Positions 8,704 through 17,686 of a stretch of 64,000 nt of DNA are shown here, piece by piece. The DNA is from JANNSX01 sp041397825. GTDB taxonomy: Bacteria > Pseudomonadota > Alphaproteobacteria > Rhizobiales > Hyphomicrobiaceae. Location: NCBI GenBank assembly GCA_041397825.1, contig JAWKVX010000002.1, positions 806,001 through 870,000 on the forward strand, in the 5' to 3' direction. Under the pieces are notes generated by a model. The model had not been told where the DNA came from. It worked only from the letters and a program-made list of their open reading frames with translations, and ran no database searches. Positions within the stretch are counted from its first letter, which is position 1, and each line of letters opens with the position of its first letter. Made by a program: the position numbers and the translations under genes.

Positions 8704-9329
8704 GCCGCCGGCACTCCGGTCTCGACAGGCTCCTCGCCGAGATCAGAGGCTGCCGGCGCTGCCTCGATGCTCCGCTTGGCAGGCCATTGCCGCACGAGCC
8801 GCGGCCGGTCATCCGGGCCTCGGCGACGGCGCGTCTGGCGGTGGCCGGCCAGGCGCCCGGAACGCGGGTGCATCTCTCGGGCGTGCCCTTCAGCGATCCC
8901 TCCGGGGTGCGGCTGAGGCAATGGATGGGCATCAGCGACGAGCAGTTCTACGACACGAGCAGGATCGCGATCGTGCCGATGGGCTTCTGCTTTCCGGGGC
9001 TCGATGCCAAGGGCGGTGACCGTCCGCCGAGGCGCGAATGTGCACCGCTCTGGCGCGACCGCGTGCTCGCCGAGCTCCCGAACCTCGAGTTGGTCCTGCT
9101 GGTCGGCCAGTATGCGCAGCGCTGGCATCTGGGCGATCTGGCGGCGGGCCGAAGTCTGACGGAGACCGTGGCGGACTGGCGTCACATCTACAACCTGGAG
9201 CGCCGGCCTCGGCTGCTGCCGTTGCCCCATCCCTCCTGGCGGAACAACGCCTGGATCAGGCGGAACCCCTGGTTCGACGCCGAGCTGCTGCCGGCGTTGC
9301 GGCGGGTCTGTCGGCGGTTGCTTACCTAG
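8700..9329 (+). CDS. Uracil-DNA glycosylase superfamily protein, probable 4Fe-4S type
   Basis: A 209-residue protein starting at GTG 8700, overlapping the GST gene's stop. Motif A reads GQAPGTRVHLSGVPF (from residue 50) and the C-terminal catalytic loop PLPHPSW contains HPS at 177-179, the two signature loops of UDG-fold enzymes. Cys18 and Cys21 (CRRC) plus Cys97 and Cys114 reproduce the CxxC...C-x16-C spacing of Fe-S family 4/5 glycosylases, so a 4Fe-4S cluster is likely. Motif A differs from family 4 (GEAPG) and family 5 (GLAPA), and the normal catalytic acid position holds Gln. It may excise uracil or other deaminated bases; exact specificity is unknown. Confidence 0.8.
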   Translation: MSRRHSGLDRLLAEIRGCRRCLDAPLGRPLPHEPRPVIRASATARLAVAGQAPGTRVHLSGVPFSDPSGVRLRQWMGISDEQFYDTSRIAIVPMGFCFPGLDAKGGDRPPRRECAPLWRDRVLAELPNLELVLLVGQYAQRWHLGDLAAGRSLTETVADWRHIYNLERRPRLLPLPHPSWRNNAWIRRNPWFDAELLPALRRVCRRLLT

Positions 9330-9335
9330 GAACCA

Positions 9336-9401
9336 CTTTCTAATTTTCCGGAGAAATGCTATAGATTATAAAAAAATTTACCTCGAACAGGCAATGCGGA
9401 T
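9336..9401 (+). promoter_or_regulatory. AT-rich leader of the Lrp-family gene
   Basis: The 66 bases before the regulator are far more AT-rich than the surroundings, including TATAGATTATAAAAAAATTT at 9360-9379. An imperfect 15-base palindrome (ATTTTCCGGAGAAAT, 9343-9357) lies just upstream and is the size of an Lrp-type site. Autoregulation is inferred; I could not fix a -35/-10 pair. Confidence 0.45.
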
Positions 9402-9923
9402 ATGACTGGCACAGACGATCCGTCTCTCGACGCCATGGATATCAAGATCCTTCGGCTGCTGCAGGAGAATTGCACCGAGCCGGTCGCCGAGATCGGCAAG
9501 AGGGTCGGTCTGTCGACCACGCCCTGCTGGCGGCGCATCCAGCGCCTGGAGGAGACCGGCGTCATCAGCAAACGCGTGGCGCTGCTCGATCCGAAAGCGG
9601 TCAATGCGGGTGTCACTGCTTTCGTCGCGATCACGACCAACCAGCATACCAAGGATTGGCTCGACCGGTTCCATGCCGCCGTCATCGATCTGCCGGAGGT
9701 CGTCGAGTTCTACCGGATGAGCGGTCAGGTCGACTACATGCTCCGTGTGGTGGTGCCCGACATCGCCGCCTACGATGCCTTCTACAAGAAGCTCATCAGC
9801 CGGATCGAGCTGTCCGACGTGTCCTCGACCTTCGCCATGGAGCAGATCAAGTTCACGACGGCGTTGCCGCTCGATTTTGCCCTGCCGGCCACGGCGACGC
9901 GGCGGCGACGGGCGGCGGAATGA
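9402..9923 (+). CDS. Lrp/AsnC family transcriptional regulator
   Basis: A 173-residue regulator. Residues 11-60 are the AsnC-type winged helix-turn-helix (AMDIKILRLLQENC, then VAEIGKRVGLSTTPCWRRIQ). Residues 68-150 form the ligand-binding RAM/ACT-like domain (VTAFVAITT, VVEFYRMSGQVDYMLRV). Members form octamers that bind amino acids and tune amino-acid metabolism. The last 15 residues are basic (TATRRRRAAE). It may control nearby catabolic genes, for example the IorAB oxidoreductase, which uses amino-acid-derived 2-oxoacids; this is inference from position only. A stem-loop follows its stop. Confidence 0.92.
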   Translation: MTGTDDPSLDAMDIKILRLLQENCTEPVAEIGKRVGLSTTPCWRRIQRLEETGVISKRVALLDPKAVNAGVTAFVAITTNQHTKDWLDRFHAAVIDLPEVVEFYRMSGQVDYMLRVVVPDIAAYDAFYKKLISRIELSDVSSTFAMEQIKFTTALPLDFALPATATRRRRAAE

Positions 9924-9949
9924 AGGTGCGGCTGGAGGCCAGGCGCATC

Positions 9950-10003
9950 GGCAGTCGTGATCGATACTGTGACGAGGCGAGGCGAGCCCCGATCACGGCT
10001 GCC
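9950..10003. terminator. Bidirectional stem-loop between convergent genes
   Basis: GGCAGTCGTGATCG (9950-9963) and CGATCACGGCTGCC (9990-10003) pair in 13 of 14 positions, the exception being a G-U wobble in RNA. The 26-base loop lies between the convergent regulator and amidohydrolase stops. There is no T-tract, so it may be an RNA-stabilising hairpin or a weak terminator working both ways. Confidence 0.5.
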
Positions 10004-10011
10004 GGCCGGCC

Positions 10012-11682
10012 TCACGCCTCGTAGGTGATGGATCCATCCATGACCGTCGCTTTGACCTTCAGGTCGCGGATCGCTTCCGGAGCTGTCGCCTCGATGTCGC
10101 CGTCGAGCACCACGATGTCGGCCAGCAGTCCGGGGACGAGCCGGCCCTTCACATGCTCGCGGAACTCCGTCCAGGCATTGTCGACGGTGTAGCCCGACAG
10201 GCTCTCCATCAACGTCTGCCGGTGGTCGGGACATTCGGGCGAGAGCTTCTCGCGCGTCATTGCCGCCGTGATGGACAAGAGAGGATCGACGGGGGACACC
10301 GGCCAGTCGCTCGCGAAGGAGAGATGCGCGCCGGCATCGCGCAGGGTCCGCCAGGCATAGGCGAGCGGCAGGCGTTTCGGGCCCAGCAGCGAGACGGTCG
10401 GCTCGAGCGGAAACGAGAGCTTCCCCGGCGGATGCAGCGGCTGCATCGAGGCAACCACGCCGAGCTGCTTGAAGCGCGGCACATCGGCCGCATCGAGCGC
10501 CTCGATGTGCTCGATGCGATGTCGGCTGTCGCGCGGGCCATTCGCGCGCCGCGCCGCCTCATAGCCGTCCAGCGTGCGCCTCACCGCCCCGTCGCCGATC
10601 GCATGCACGGAAATCTGCAAGCCCCGCCGGTCGATCTCGGTGGCGATCTCGTTGAACGGCTCAGCCTCGAACCAGGGCAGGCCGCGGACGCCCGGCTTGC
10701 CGCAGTAGTCGTCGAGCATGAAAGCGGTGGAGCTTTCGATGACGCCGTCCATGAACAGCTTCACGCGGCCAGAATGCAGGCGCTCCGAGTGCCAGCGCGC
10801 GTGCATCTCTGTCGCCACCTCGAGCCGCGCGAGCGGCATATGGTTCATGAAGTGGAACGGGATCTCGGAGCGGACGGTCAGGTGTCCCTCGCGATCGATC
10901 TCCTCGAGCAACTCCAGCTGGTAGACATTGCCGTCCATGTTGTGGAGGCTGGTGATGCCGAGCGAGGCGCAATAGTCGAGGCCTTTCCTCAGCGTGCGCT
11001 TGTCGAGCTCGCGCTCTGACTTGGTCGCCGGTGGATCGGGATCGTCGCCGGTTCGCAAACCCAGCACCTCGCGCCCTCCGGTCGGCGTCAAGGTGTTGAG
11101 CACCTTGTAGGCGCCGGGCTCGCGCAGCTCGCCGGTGGCAAACCCGTCCTCGCCCATGACGATCTGCGAGCCGGGCGGCGTCATGCCTCCGCGTAGCAGA
11201 TTGCCGGCCTCCAGCGCCTTCGTGTTGGCCCACATCGTGTGACCGTCGGAGGACACCATGGCGAAGGGCCGGTCGGGCAGCGCTTTGTCGAGGTGGTGAC
11301 GGGTCGTCGGCTCGTGCGGGCCCATCATCGTGTAGCTCGCATGTCGCGCCAGGATGATCTTGTCGTCCGGCCGCTTGGCGGCAAACGCGCGCGTCACTTG
11401 TGTCAGCCGCTCGAGGCCATAGATGTCCATGAGACTGAGCGCATCGAGTGAGGCACCGCCCGGAAAGATGTGCAGATGCGCTTCGATGAAGCCCGGCAGG
11501 ACGCTGGCGCCTTGGGCGTCGATCACGCGGGTCTTACGGTCTCTCAGCTCGCTGACTTGCCGCGACGTCCCGACGGCAAAGATCCTGTTGCCTCTGACCG
11601 CCACCGCTTCGGCGCGCGGCGTGTTTGCATCCATGGTGAGGACGCGGCCGTTCAGGACGACGAGATCGGCAGCTTGCGCCAT
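10012..11682 (-). CDS. YtcJ-like metal-dependent amidohydrolase
   Basis: A 556-residue member of the amidohydrolase superfamily. The ATG at 11682 was chosen because the conserved N-terminal strand domain starts there (LVVLNGRVLTMD) and GTGGAGG precedes it; a longer frame to 11943 has no family similarity. The metal motif HxH sits in PGFIEAHLHIF (His69, His71). Further conserved blocks are ISVHAIGDGAVRRTLDGYE, RHRIEHIEAL and FASDWPVSPVDPL, whose Asp is the catalytic one. The family hydrolyses amides, imides or formyl groups; individual substrates are mostly unknown. It is convergent with the Lrp gene and stands alone on this strand up to the VOC gene. Confidence 0.88.
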   Translation of the reverse strand: MAQAADLVVLNGRVLTMDANTPRAEAVAVRGNRIFAVGTSRQVSELRDRKTRVIDAQGASVLPGFIEAHLHIFPGGASLDALSLMDIYGLERLTQVTRAFAAKRPDDKIILARHASYTMMGPHEPTTRHHLDKALPDRPFAMVSSDGHTMWANTKALEAGNLLRGGMTPPGSQIVMGEDGFATGELREPGAYKVLNTLTPTGGREVLGLRTGDDPDPPATKSERELDKRTLRKGLDYCASLGITSLHNMDGNVYQLELLEEIDREGHLTVRSEIPFHFMNHMPLARLEVATEMHARWHSERLHSGRVKLFMDGVIESSTAFMLDDYCGKPGVRGLPWFEAEPFNEIATEIDRRGLQISVHAIGDGAVRRTLDGYEAARRANGPRDSRHRIEHIEALDAADVPRFKQLGVVASMQPLHPPGKLSFPLEPTVSLLGPKRLPLAYAWRTLRDAGAHLSFASDWPVSPVDPLLSITAAMTREKLSPECPDHRQTLMESLSGYTVDNAWTEFREHVKGRLVPGLLADIVVLDGDIEATAPEAIRDLKVKATVMDGSITYEA

Positions 11683-11821
11683 GGCAGCCTCCACATGTCG
11701 AAGCGGATCACAACAGCGGAGCCAGGCTCCTCCGAAGGACGCGACACATAGGCCACATGTCGGGCGCGTCAATGACGGGATTGCCGCTGCCGGGAAAATG
11801 TTGCGGAGAACCCGCCCCGGC

Positions 11822-12349
11822 TTATCGCTCGAGCTCCGCCAGGAGGCCGTCGAGATCGAGCCGTTTGGTCCCCATGGCGAGCTTGCCGCTGGTGTCGCGC
11901 GGCCATTCGCTTTCCGGGCGATCGCGATAGAGCTCGACGCCATTGCCGTCGGGATCGTCGAGATAGAGCGCCTCGCTGACGCCGTGGTCGGAGGCGCCCG
12001 TCAGCGGGTAGCCTGCCTCGATCAGGCGCGCCAGCGCATCGGCGAGCTCGCGCCGGTCGGGATAGAGAATAGCGGTATGGTAGAGGCCGGTCGTGCCGGG
12101 CGGAGGGGCGGAGCCGCCCTTGCTCTCCCAGGTGTTCAGGCCCAAATGATGATGATAGCCGCCGGCGGCGAGGAAGGCCGCCTCCCGACCGTAGCGCTGC
12201 GTCAGCTCGAAGCCGAGGATGCCGCAGTAGAACGCGAGCGACCGGTCGAGGTCGGCTACCTTCAAATGCACATGGCCGATGCGCGTACCCGGGTGCATCG
12301 GACGGACATCGAGCGCGCCGTCGCCCGGTTCGGGACGTGTCGTGGTCAT
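11822..12349 (-). CDS. VOC superfamily protein, catechol-2,3-dioxygenase-like
   Basis: A 175-residue glyoxalase/extradiol-dioxygenase-fold protein. The first beta-alpha-beta module reads IGHVHLKVADLDRSLAFY and contains the first metal His. The second half carries SEALYLDDPDGNGVELYRD, whose Glu is the usual last metal ligand, and a His-rich turn (GGYHHHLGLNTW) supplies another. This arrangement matches the CatE-like branch. The start at 12349 gives the standard N-terminus; in-frame sequence up to 12481 is overlapped by the divergent LLM gene's leader and was excluded. Substrate unknown. It is divergent from the adjacent flavin monooxygenase, with about 125 bases for promoters. Confidence 0.85.
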   Translation of the reverse strand: MTTTRPEPGDGALDVRPMHPGTRIGHVHLKVADLDRSLAFYCGILGFELTQRYGREAAFLAAGGYHHHLGLNTWESKGGSAPPPGTTGLYHTAILYPDRRELADALARLIEAGYPLTGASDHGVSEALYLDDPDGNGVELYRDRPESEWPRDTSGKLAMGTKRLDLDGLLAELER

Positions 12350-12474
12350 GGTCTCAGGGTCTCCACACCATTGCGGCTGGATCTCAGATAGGCTCGGATG
12401 AAGATAAATGCAACTGCATGCTTGTCGATGCCCCTTTGCTTGCCAGCCCTTCGAACGCCCGACATGCTGGCCGG

Positions 12475-13581
12475 ATGACATCCGATCCCATCCGCCCGCA
12501 TCCCCTCCACGGCCCGAGCCGCTTCAAGCTCGGCCTGTTCTCGGCCAATGCCGATGGCGGACTCGCCATCACGACGGTGCCCGAGCGCTGGCGGGCCGGC
12601 TGGGAAGACAACACCCGGTTGGCGCTGATGGCCGACCAGGCCGGCTACGACTTCCTCTTGCCGATCGCCCGCTGGAAGGGCTTCGGCGGCGCAACCAAGG
12701 TGCGCGAGCACTCCTTCGAGACCTTCACCTGGGCGGCGGGCCTCGCCGCCATCACCCGGCGCATCGGCCTCTTCATGACCGTCCATGTACCGCTCGTGCA
12801 CCCGGTCTACGCCGCAAAGGCGCTGGCGACCGTCGATCACATCTCGGGCGGCCGCGCCGGCCTCAACATCGTCTGCGGCTGGAACCCGGCCGAGTTCGCC
12901 ATGTTCGGGGCGTCGGTCGGTGCCGAAGGCTACGTCCAGGCGGCCGAGTGGATCGAGATCATCGAGCGCGCCTACGCCTCGGACGAGCCCTTCGATTTCG
13001 ACGGCGACTACTACAGGCTCAAGGGCGTCGTCAGCCGGCCCGCCAGCCTGCAGCGGCCGAGACCCGTCACCATGAACGCCGCTTTCGGTCCGCCCGGCCG
13101 CGACTTCGCAGCCAAGCATTGCGATTTCCTCTTCTCGACCTTCAGCGAGATCGAGGATGGCAAGGCGCACATCGCCGACATCCGCGCGCGTGCGACGGCT
13201 GTCGGCCGCGACGTCGGCATCTGCACGGTCGGCCATGTGGTCTGCCGCGACAGCCAGGACGAGGCCGAGGACTATTACGAGCGCTATGCGGTCCGCGAGG
13301 CCGACCACGGTGCCGTGGACCAGCACATGGCGGGGAAGAAGCAGTTCGCGCGATCCCACGACGAGAAGGCGTTCGATCTCTATCGCAAGCGATTCGCTGG
13401 AGGTGCCGGCACCTATCCGCTCGTCGGCACGCCGGAGAGGATCGCCGCAGACCTCGTCCGGATCGCCGCACAAGGTTATGCGGGCGCCGCCCTGACCTTC
13501 GTTAACTATGTCGACGAGTTGCCCTTCTTTTCTGCACGCGTCCTGCCATTGCTCCGGGAGGCGGGGCTCAGGACCGCCTGA
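12475..13581 (+). CDS. LLM-class flavin-dependent monooxygenase (RutA/SsuD-like)
   Basis: A 368-residue TIM-barrel flavin monooxygenase that would use FMNH2 supplied by a separate reductase. Family features are FKLGLFSANADGGLAIT at the N-terminus, LPIARWKGFGGATK, the segment ATVDHISGGRAGLNIVCGWN, and AGTYPLVGTPERIAADL near the C-terminus. The GFGG and DHISGGR.GLNIV.GW blocks are closest in my memory to RutA and alkanesulfonate/dimethylsulfone monooxygenases, so a C-N or C-S cleaving role is possible. No flavin reductase gene lies in the window. The start at 12475 fits the beginning of homology; there is no strong ribosome-binding site. Confidence 0.85.
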   Translation: MTSDPIRPHPLHGPSRFKLGLFSANADGGLAITTVPERWRAGWEDNTRLALMADQAGYDFLLPIARWKGFGGATKVREHSFETFTWAAGLAAITRRIGLFMTVHVPLVHPVYAAKALATVDHISGGRAGLNIVCGWNPAEFAMFGASVGAEGYVQAAEWIEIIERAYASDEPFDFDGDYYRLKGVVSRPASLQRPRPVTMNAAFGPPGRDFAAKHCDFLFSTFSEIEDGKAHIADIRARATAVGRDVGICTVGHVVCRDSQDEAEDYYERYAVREADHGAVDQHMAGKKQFARSHDEKAFDLYRKRFAGGAGTYPLVGTPERIAADLVRIAAQGYAGAALTFVNYVDELPFFSARVLPLLREAGLRTA

Positions 13582-13666
13582 CCCATTCGTCACTTCTTAG
13601 GCCCGGCATGCGATCCTTGGACCGTTGCCGGCCCGGCATTTCCTTCCGCTTTTCATTCGCGTGCTC

Positions 13667-14476
13667 ATGTTCACCGCGTCTCGCACGAGCCTCAAACTGC
13701 GCATCGCCAGCGGCCGTACGCTGCCGGCGATCTGGTGCGCGTTGGGCGCGCCGGTGATCGTCGAGGCGGCAGCGCGCGCGAAGCCCGAGGTGATCGTGCT
13801 CGACAAGCAGCACGGTCTCTTCGATCGCAGCACGCTCGAGGCCGCGATCGGCCTGGTGCCGCCGGACGTCTCCGCAATGGTGCGCGTGGCGGAGAATTCC
13901 GAAACCGCCATCGGCGAGGCGCTCGATGCGGGCGCGGAGGGCGTGATAGTGCCGCTGGTCGAGACGGCGAAGCAGGCGCGTCGCGCGGTCAGGTATGCAC
14001 ATTTTCCTCCATTCGGTGAGCGCTCGGGAGGCGGCGTCCGTCCGCTTGCCGAGTTCGGCGGCTATTTCGAGCGGGCGAAGGCCCACACCGTCGTCGCCGT
14101 GATGATCGAGACCCGGCGCGGCGTGAAGAATGCCCGGGAGATCGCGCGCGTCCCCGGCGTCGACATGGTCTTCATCGGCACCGGAGATCTCGCGATCTCG
14201 GTCGGCAGCTTTCCGGATTTCGATCTCAAGGTCATGCGCGCCGCTGCCACGGTGCATCGGGCCTGCCGGAAAGCCTGGACGCCGTGCGGCATCTTCACGC
14301 CGAATGCAGGCGTCGCCGCGATGCGTCGCGCGCACGGCTATCGGATGGTCGTCGTCGCCAACGACATCGAGGTCGTGGCCAAGGGCTTCGCCGACGCGAT
14401 GAAGGCCTTTGCCAGCGCTCCGAGCCGGCCGCCCGTCCCGACCGCCGCCGGCGAACTGCCGACGATCGGAACGTAG
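13667..14476 (+). CDS. HpcH/HpaI family class II aldolase
   Basis: A 269-residue divalent-metal aldolase of the 2,4-dihydroxyhept-2-ene-1,7-dioate type. The catalytic His is in VIVLDKQHG (His49), the substrate Arg in MVRVAEN (Arg73), and the metal ligands are Glu148 (AVMIETRRG) and Asp174 (FIGTGDLAISVG). The loop FGERSGGGVRP lines the active site. Such enzymes cleave 4-hydroxy-2-oxoacids to pyruvate plus an aldehyde, often at the end of aromatic catabolism. The ATG at 13667 was chosen because homology begins immediately after it; an in-frame ATG at 13625 adds 14 unlikely residues. It is followed on the same strand by the cyclase and iorAB genes. Confidence 0.85.
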   Translation: MFTASRTSLKLRIASGRTLPAIWCALGAPVIVEAAARAKPEVIVLDKQHGLFDRSTLEAAIGLVPPDVSAMVRVAENSETAIGEALDAGAEGVIVPLVETAKQARRAVRYAHFPPFGERSGGGVRPLAEFGGYFERAKAHTVVAVMIETRRGVKNAREIARVPGVDMVFIGTGDLAISVGSFPDFDLKVMRAAATVHRACRKAWTPCGIFTPNAGVAAMRRAHGYRMVVVANDIEVVAKGFADAMKAFASAPSRPPVPTAAGELPTIGT

Positions 14477-14620
14477 ATTGGCGCCGGGCCTCGCGCCGAT
14501 TCGCGGCCCTCGGCGCCGCCCCGTTGAGCTCATGCCATCGCATTCTGCCCTTGGCTCTGGCATCCGGCGGCGTCCCGGCGCAATATGCCGAAAAATCCGC
14601 CCCGCATAGGAGTCTACCCC

Positions 14621-15406
14621 ATGTCCGCCGCCGATACGCTCGAGAAGCTCGCCAAGCAGCTTGCCAAGGGCAAGATCCGGGTCGTCGACCTGACGCAGAC
14701 GCTGAAGCCATCGACCCCCGTCATCCAGCTGCCGCCGCCCTTCGCGCCCTCCAAGCCTTTCTCCAAGGAGGAGATCTCCCACTACGACGAGAAGGGGCCG
14801 GCCTGGTACTGGAACAATCTCTCGATGGGCGAGCATACGGGCACGCATTTCGACGCGCCGATCCATTGGGTGACGGGCAAGGACACCAAGAACGGCGCGA
14901 CCGATACGATCGATCCCCAACAGCTGATCGCGCCCGCCTGTGTCATCGACTGCTCGAAGGAGGCGAAGAAGGACGAGCGCTTCGTCATGACGCCGAAGCA
15001 CATCCAGGCGCATGAGGACGAGCACGGCAAGATCCCATCCGGCTCCTGGGTGCTGATGCGGACCGACTGGTCGAAGCGCACCGACCCGGCGAAGTTCCTG
15101 AACGCCAAGGAGGACGGTCCGCACGTGCCCGGTCCGAGTGCGGACGCGATCCGATATCTCATCGAGAAACGCGACGTGCTCGGCTGGGGCGTCGAGTCCG
15201 TCGGCACCGACCACGGCCAAGCCTTCGGCTTCGAGCCGCCATTTCCAGCGCACGCGCTGATGCACGGTGCTGGCAAGCTCGGCCTTGCGAGCCTCTGCAA
15301 TCTCGACAAGCTCCCGGCGCGCGGTGCGATTCTCATCACGCCGCCCCTGAAGATCGAGAACGGCACCGGCAGCCCCTTGCGGGTGCTGGCGCTGGTCGCG
15401 GAATAG
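14621..15406 (+). CDS. Cyclase family protein (kynurenine formamidase-like)
   Basis: A 261-residue metal-dependent hydrolase of the cyclase/KynB fold. The signature HTGTHFDAP at residues 72-80 supplies the zinc ligands (His72, His76, Asp78). VVDLTQTLKPSTPV near the N-terminus and the TDHG turn later in the chain fit the family. An AGGAG motif 10-14 bases before ATG 14621 sets the start. Members hydrolyse N-formylkynurenine, isatin or other cyclic and aryl amides. Being next to iorA/iorB, which can use indolepyruvate, a tryptophan/indole-related role is attractive but unproven. It is longer than bacterial KynB (about 210 residues), so a different substrate is likely. Confidence 0.85.
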   Translation: MSAADTLEKLAKQLAKGKIRVVDLTQTLKPSTPVIQLPPPFAPSKPFSKEEISHYDEKGPAWYWNNLSMGEHTGTHFDAPIHWVTGKDTKNGATDTIDPQQLIAPACVIDCSKEAKKDERFVMTPKHIQAHEDEHGKIPSGSWVLMRTDWSKRTDPAKFLNAKEDGPHVPGPSADAIRYLIEKRDVLGWGVESVGTDHGQAFGFEPPFPAHALMHGAGKLGLASLCNLDKLPARGAILITPPLKIENGTGSPLRVLALVAE

Positions 15407-15513
15407 CCGCCTCTCTTCACCTCGTCGTGCCCGAGACCTGCTTCCGGCGCGGCGATGGGGGGAGAGAATAGCGCCAGATCCGATCCGGCGCTGCAACCCG
15501 AGAGAAACCCGCC

Positions 15514-17682
15514 ATGGCCGAGCGCTCGTTCAAGAAGGAAGTGCGGTCGCTGTATCTGGGCGACGGCGAGGAGTTTCGCGGCGAGGGCATTCTCGCCGTG
15601 ACGAAGGCGCTCTTGCAGTCGGGAGTTTCCTATGTCGCCGGCTATCAGGGCGCGCCGATCTCGCACCTGATGGATGTGCTCTCGGACGCCAACGACATTC
15701 TGGAAGAGCTTGGGGTCCATTTCGAAAGCTCGGCGTCGGAGGCGACGGCGGCGGCGACGCTGGCGGCCTCTGTCAACTATCCGCTGCGTGGTGCCGTCAC
15801 GTTCAAGTCCACTGTCGGCACCAACGTCGCTGCCGATGCGCTCGCCAACCTGGCCTCGGGTGGCGTCACGGGTGGCGCGCTCCTCGTCGTCGGCGAGGAC
15901 TACGGCGAGGGCTCATCGATCATGCAGGAGCGAAGCCACGCCTTCGCCATGAAAAGCCAGGTCTGGCTCGTCGATCCGAGACCGCATCTGCCGACGATCG
16001 TCGACTTGGTGGAGAAGTCGTTTCAGCTTTCGGAGGCGTCGAACACACCGGTGATGCTGGAGCTCAGGATTCGCGCCTGCCACGTCTATGGACGCTTCAC
16101 CGCCAAGAGCAACGTTCGGCCCGGCTTCACTCTCAAGGATGCGCTCGAGAACCCCAAGCGCGACTACAGCCGCATCGTTCTGCCGCCGTCCACCTATCTT
16201 CACGAGAAGGAGAAGATCGATAAACGCTGGCCGGCTGCCGTCACGTTCATCGAGGACAACAAGCTCAACGAATTCCAGAATGGCAAGCACGCCGGCGTCG
16301 GCATCGTGCTGCAGGGCGGCCTTTACAACACCGTGCTCCGCGCGCTGGAGCAGCTCGGCCTTGCCGACGCCTTCGGCAATTCCGATGTGCCGCTCTACGT
16401 CATGAACGTCACCTACCCGCTCATCGACAGCGAGGTGAAGCGGTTCGCTTTGGGCAAGAAGGCCATTCTCGTCGTCGAGGAAGGCCAACCCGAGTTCATC
16501 GAGCAGGCGATCAACACGATCCTCCGACGTGCCGACATCGGCACGAAGGTGCAAGGCAAGGACGTGCTGCCGATGGCGGGTGAGTATACGGGCCTCGTCG
16601 TGCGCGGCGGGTTGGAGACATTTCTCGGCGCCTACGGCATCGGCGCCAAGGCGAAGGCGGCTCCCGGCTCCGAGGTGGCCGAGCGCCGGCAGCAGGCCCT
16701 CGACCTGATCAAGGGCGGCAAGGTGCACCCCCGGCCGCCGTCCTTCTGCACCGGTTGCCCCGAGCGGCCGATCTTCGCCGCCATGAAGCTCGTCGAGCGG
16801 GAGCTCGGCCAGCACCACGTCTCCTGCGATATCGGTTGTCATCTCTTCTCGATCCTGCCGCCGTTCAACATCGGCAACACCACCATGGGCTACGGCCTCG
16901 GCGGCGCCGGTGCGGCCGCCCTCAACGCGCCGGCTGGCAAACGTGCCATCGCCGTCGTGGGGGACGGCGGCTTCTGGCACAACGGTCTGTTGTCGAGCGT
17001 CGGCAACTCGGTCTTCAACAAGTCGGACAACGTGACGATCATCGTCGACAACGGCTACTCGGCGGCGACCGGCGGTCAGGATCTCCTCTCCTCCAAGCAT
17101 GCCAACGACATCCGCACGACGAAAAATCCGATCGAGAAGGCGGTCAGGGGCGTTGGCGTCGAGTGGGTTCGAACCTTGACGCGCACCTACAGCGTCGCGG
17201 CCATGCGGGACACGTTGAGGGAGGCACTGACGACAAAAGCGAAGGGTCCCAAGGTCATCGTCGCCTCGTCGGAATGCATGCTCAACCGGCAGCGGCGCGA
17301 GAAACCGCTCAAGGCCAAGGCCGAGGCTGCCGGCAGGCGTGTGGTGAAAGAGCGCTTCGGCGTCGATGCCGAGACCTGCACGGGCGATCGCTCATGCATT
17401 CGCTTGTCGGGCTGTCCGTCGCTGACGGTCGCGCCGCATCCCGATCCGCTGCGGAAAGACCCGGTCACGAAGGTGATCTCCTCCTGCGTCGGCTGCGGGC
17501 TCTGCGGCGAGGTTTCGCACGCGGCCGTGCTGTGTCCGTCCTTCTACCGGGCGTCCGTGATCGCCAATCCTCAGTGGGGGGAGCGCGTCCTGGGCCGCAT
17601 CCGGCAGACCGTCATCGGCTGGCTGTCGCGGCGTCTCGGCCTCGATAGGGCGCCGCCGGCGCTGCCCGAGGCGGCGGAGTAG
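15514..17682 (+). CDS. iorA: Indolepyruvate:ferredoxin oxidoreductase, alpha subunit
   Basis: A 722-residue thiamine-diphosphate enzyme that oxidatively decarboxylates aryl-2-oxoacids (indolepyruvate, phenylpyruvate) to the acyl-CoA, passing electrons to ferredoxin. The N-terminal pyrimidine-binding part starts LYLGDGEEFRGEGILAVTKA; FCTGCPERP starts the TPP-binding region, with GDGGFWHNGL as the diphosphate/Mg motif. The C-terminal 100 residues carry Cys clusters (CTGDRSC...C and CVGCGLCG...CP) for Fe-S centres. It ends four bases before iorB with GGAGTAG as that gene's ribosome-binding site. The usual oxygen-sensitive chemistry is notable in what otherwise looks like an aerobic gene set with several monooxygenases. 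Confidence 0.88.
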   Translation: MAERSFKKEVRSLYLGDGEEFRGEGILAVTKALLQSGVSYVAGYQGAPISHLMDVLSDANDILEELGVHFESSASEATAAATLAASVNYPLRGAVTFKSTVGTNVAADALANLASGGVTGGALLVVGEDYGEGSSIMQERSHAFAMKSQVWLVDPRPHLPTIVDLVEKSFQLSEASNTPVMLELRIRACHVYGRFTAKSNVRPGFTLKDALENPKRDYSRIVLPPSTYLHEKEKIDKRWPAAVTFIEDNKLNEFQNGKHAGVGIVLQGGLYNTVLRALEQLGLADAFGNSDVPLYVMNVTYPLIDSEVKRFALGKKAILVVEEGQPEFIEQAINTILRRADIGTKVQGKDVLPMAGEYTGLVVRGGLETFLGAYGIGAKAKAAPGSEVAERRQQALDLIKGGKVHPRPPSFCTGCPERPIFAAMKLVERELGQHHVSCDIGCHLFSILPPFNIGNTTMGYGLGGAGAAALNAPAGKRAIAVVGDGGFWHNGLLSSVGNSVFNKSDNVTIIVDNGYSAATGGQDLLSSKHANDIRTTKNPIEKAVRGVGVEWVRTLTRTYSVAAMRDTLREALTTKAKGPKVIVASSECMLNRQRREKPLKAKAEAAGRRVVKERFGVDAETCTGDRSCIRLSGCPSLTVAPHPDPLRKDPVTKVISSCVGCGLCGEVSHAAVLCPSFYRASVIANPQWGERVLGRIRQTVIGWLSRRLGLDRAPPALPEAAE

Positions 17683-17686
17683 CGGC

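Noticed and set aside
12346..13593. Long minus-strand open frame opposite the LLM monooxygenase
   Set aside because: Shadow of a gene with clear family motifs on the plus strand.
13568..15496. Very long open frame (over 600 codons) on the minus strand opposite the aldolase and cyclase genes
   Set aside because: It is a high-GC mirror of real plus-strand genes: composition is dominated by Arg, Asp, His and Gly, and no domain motif is visible.
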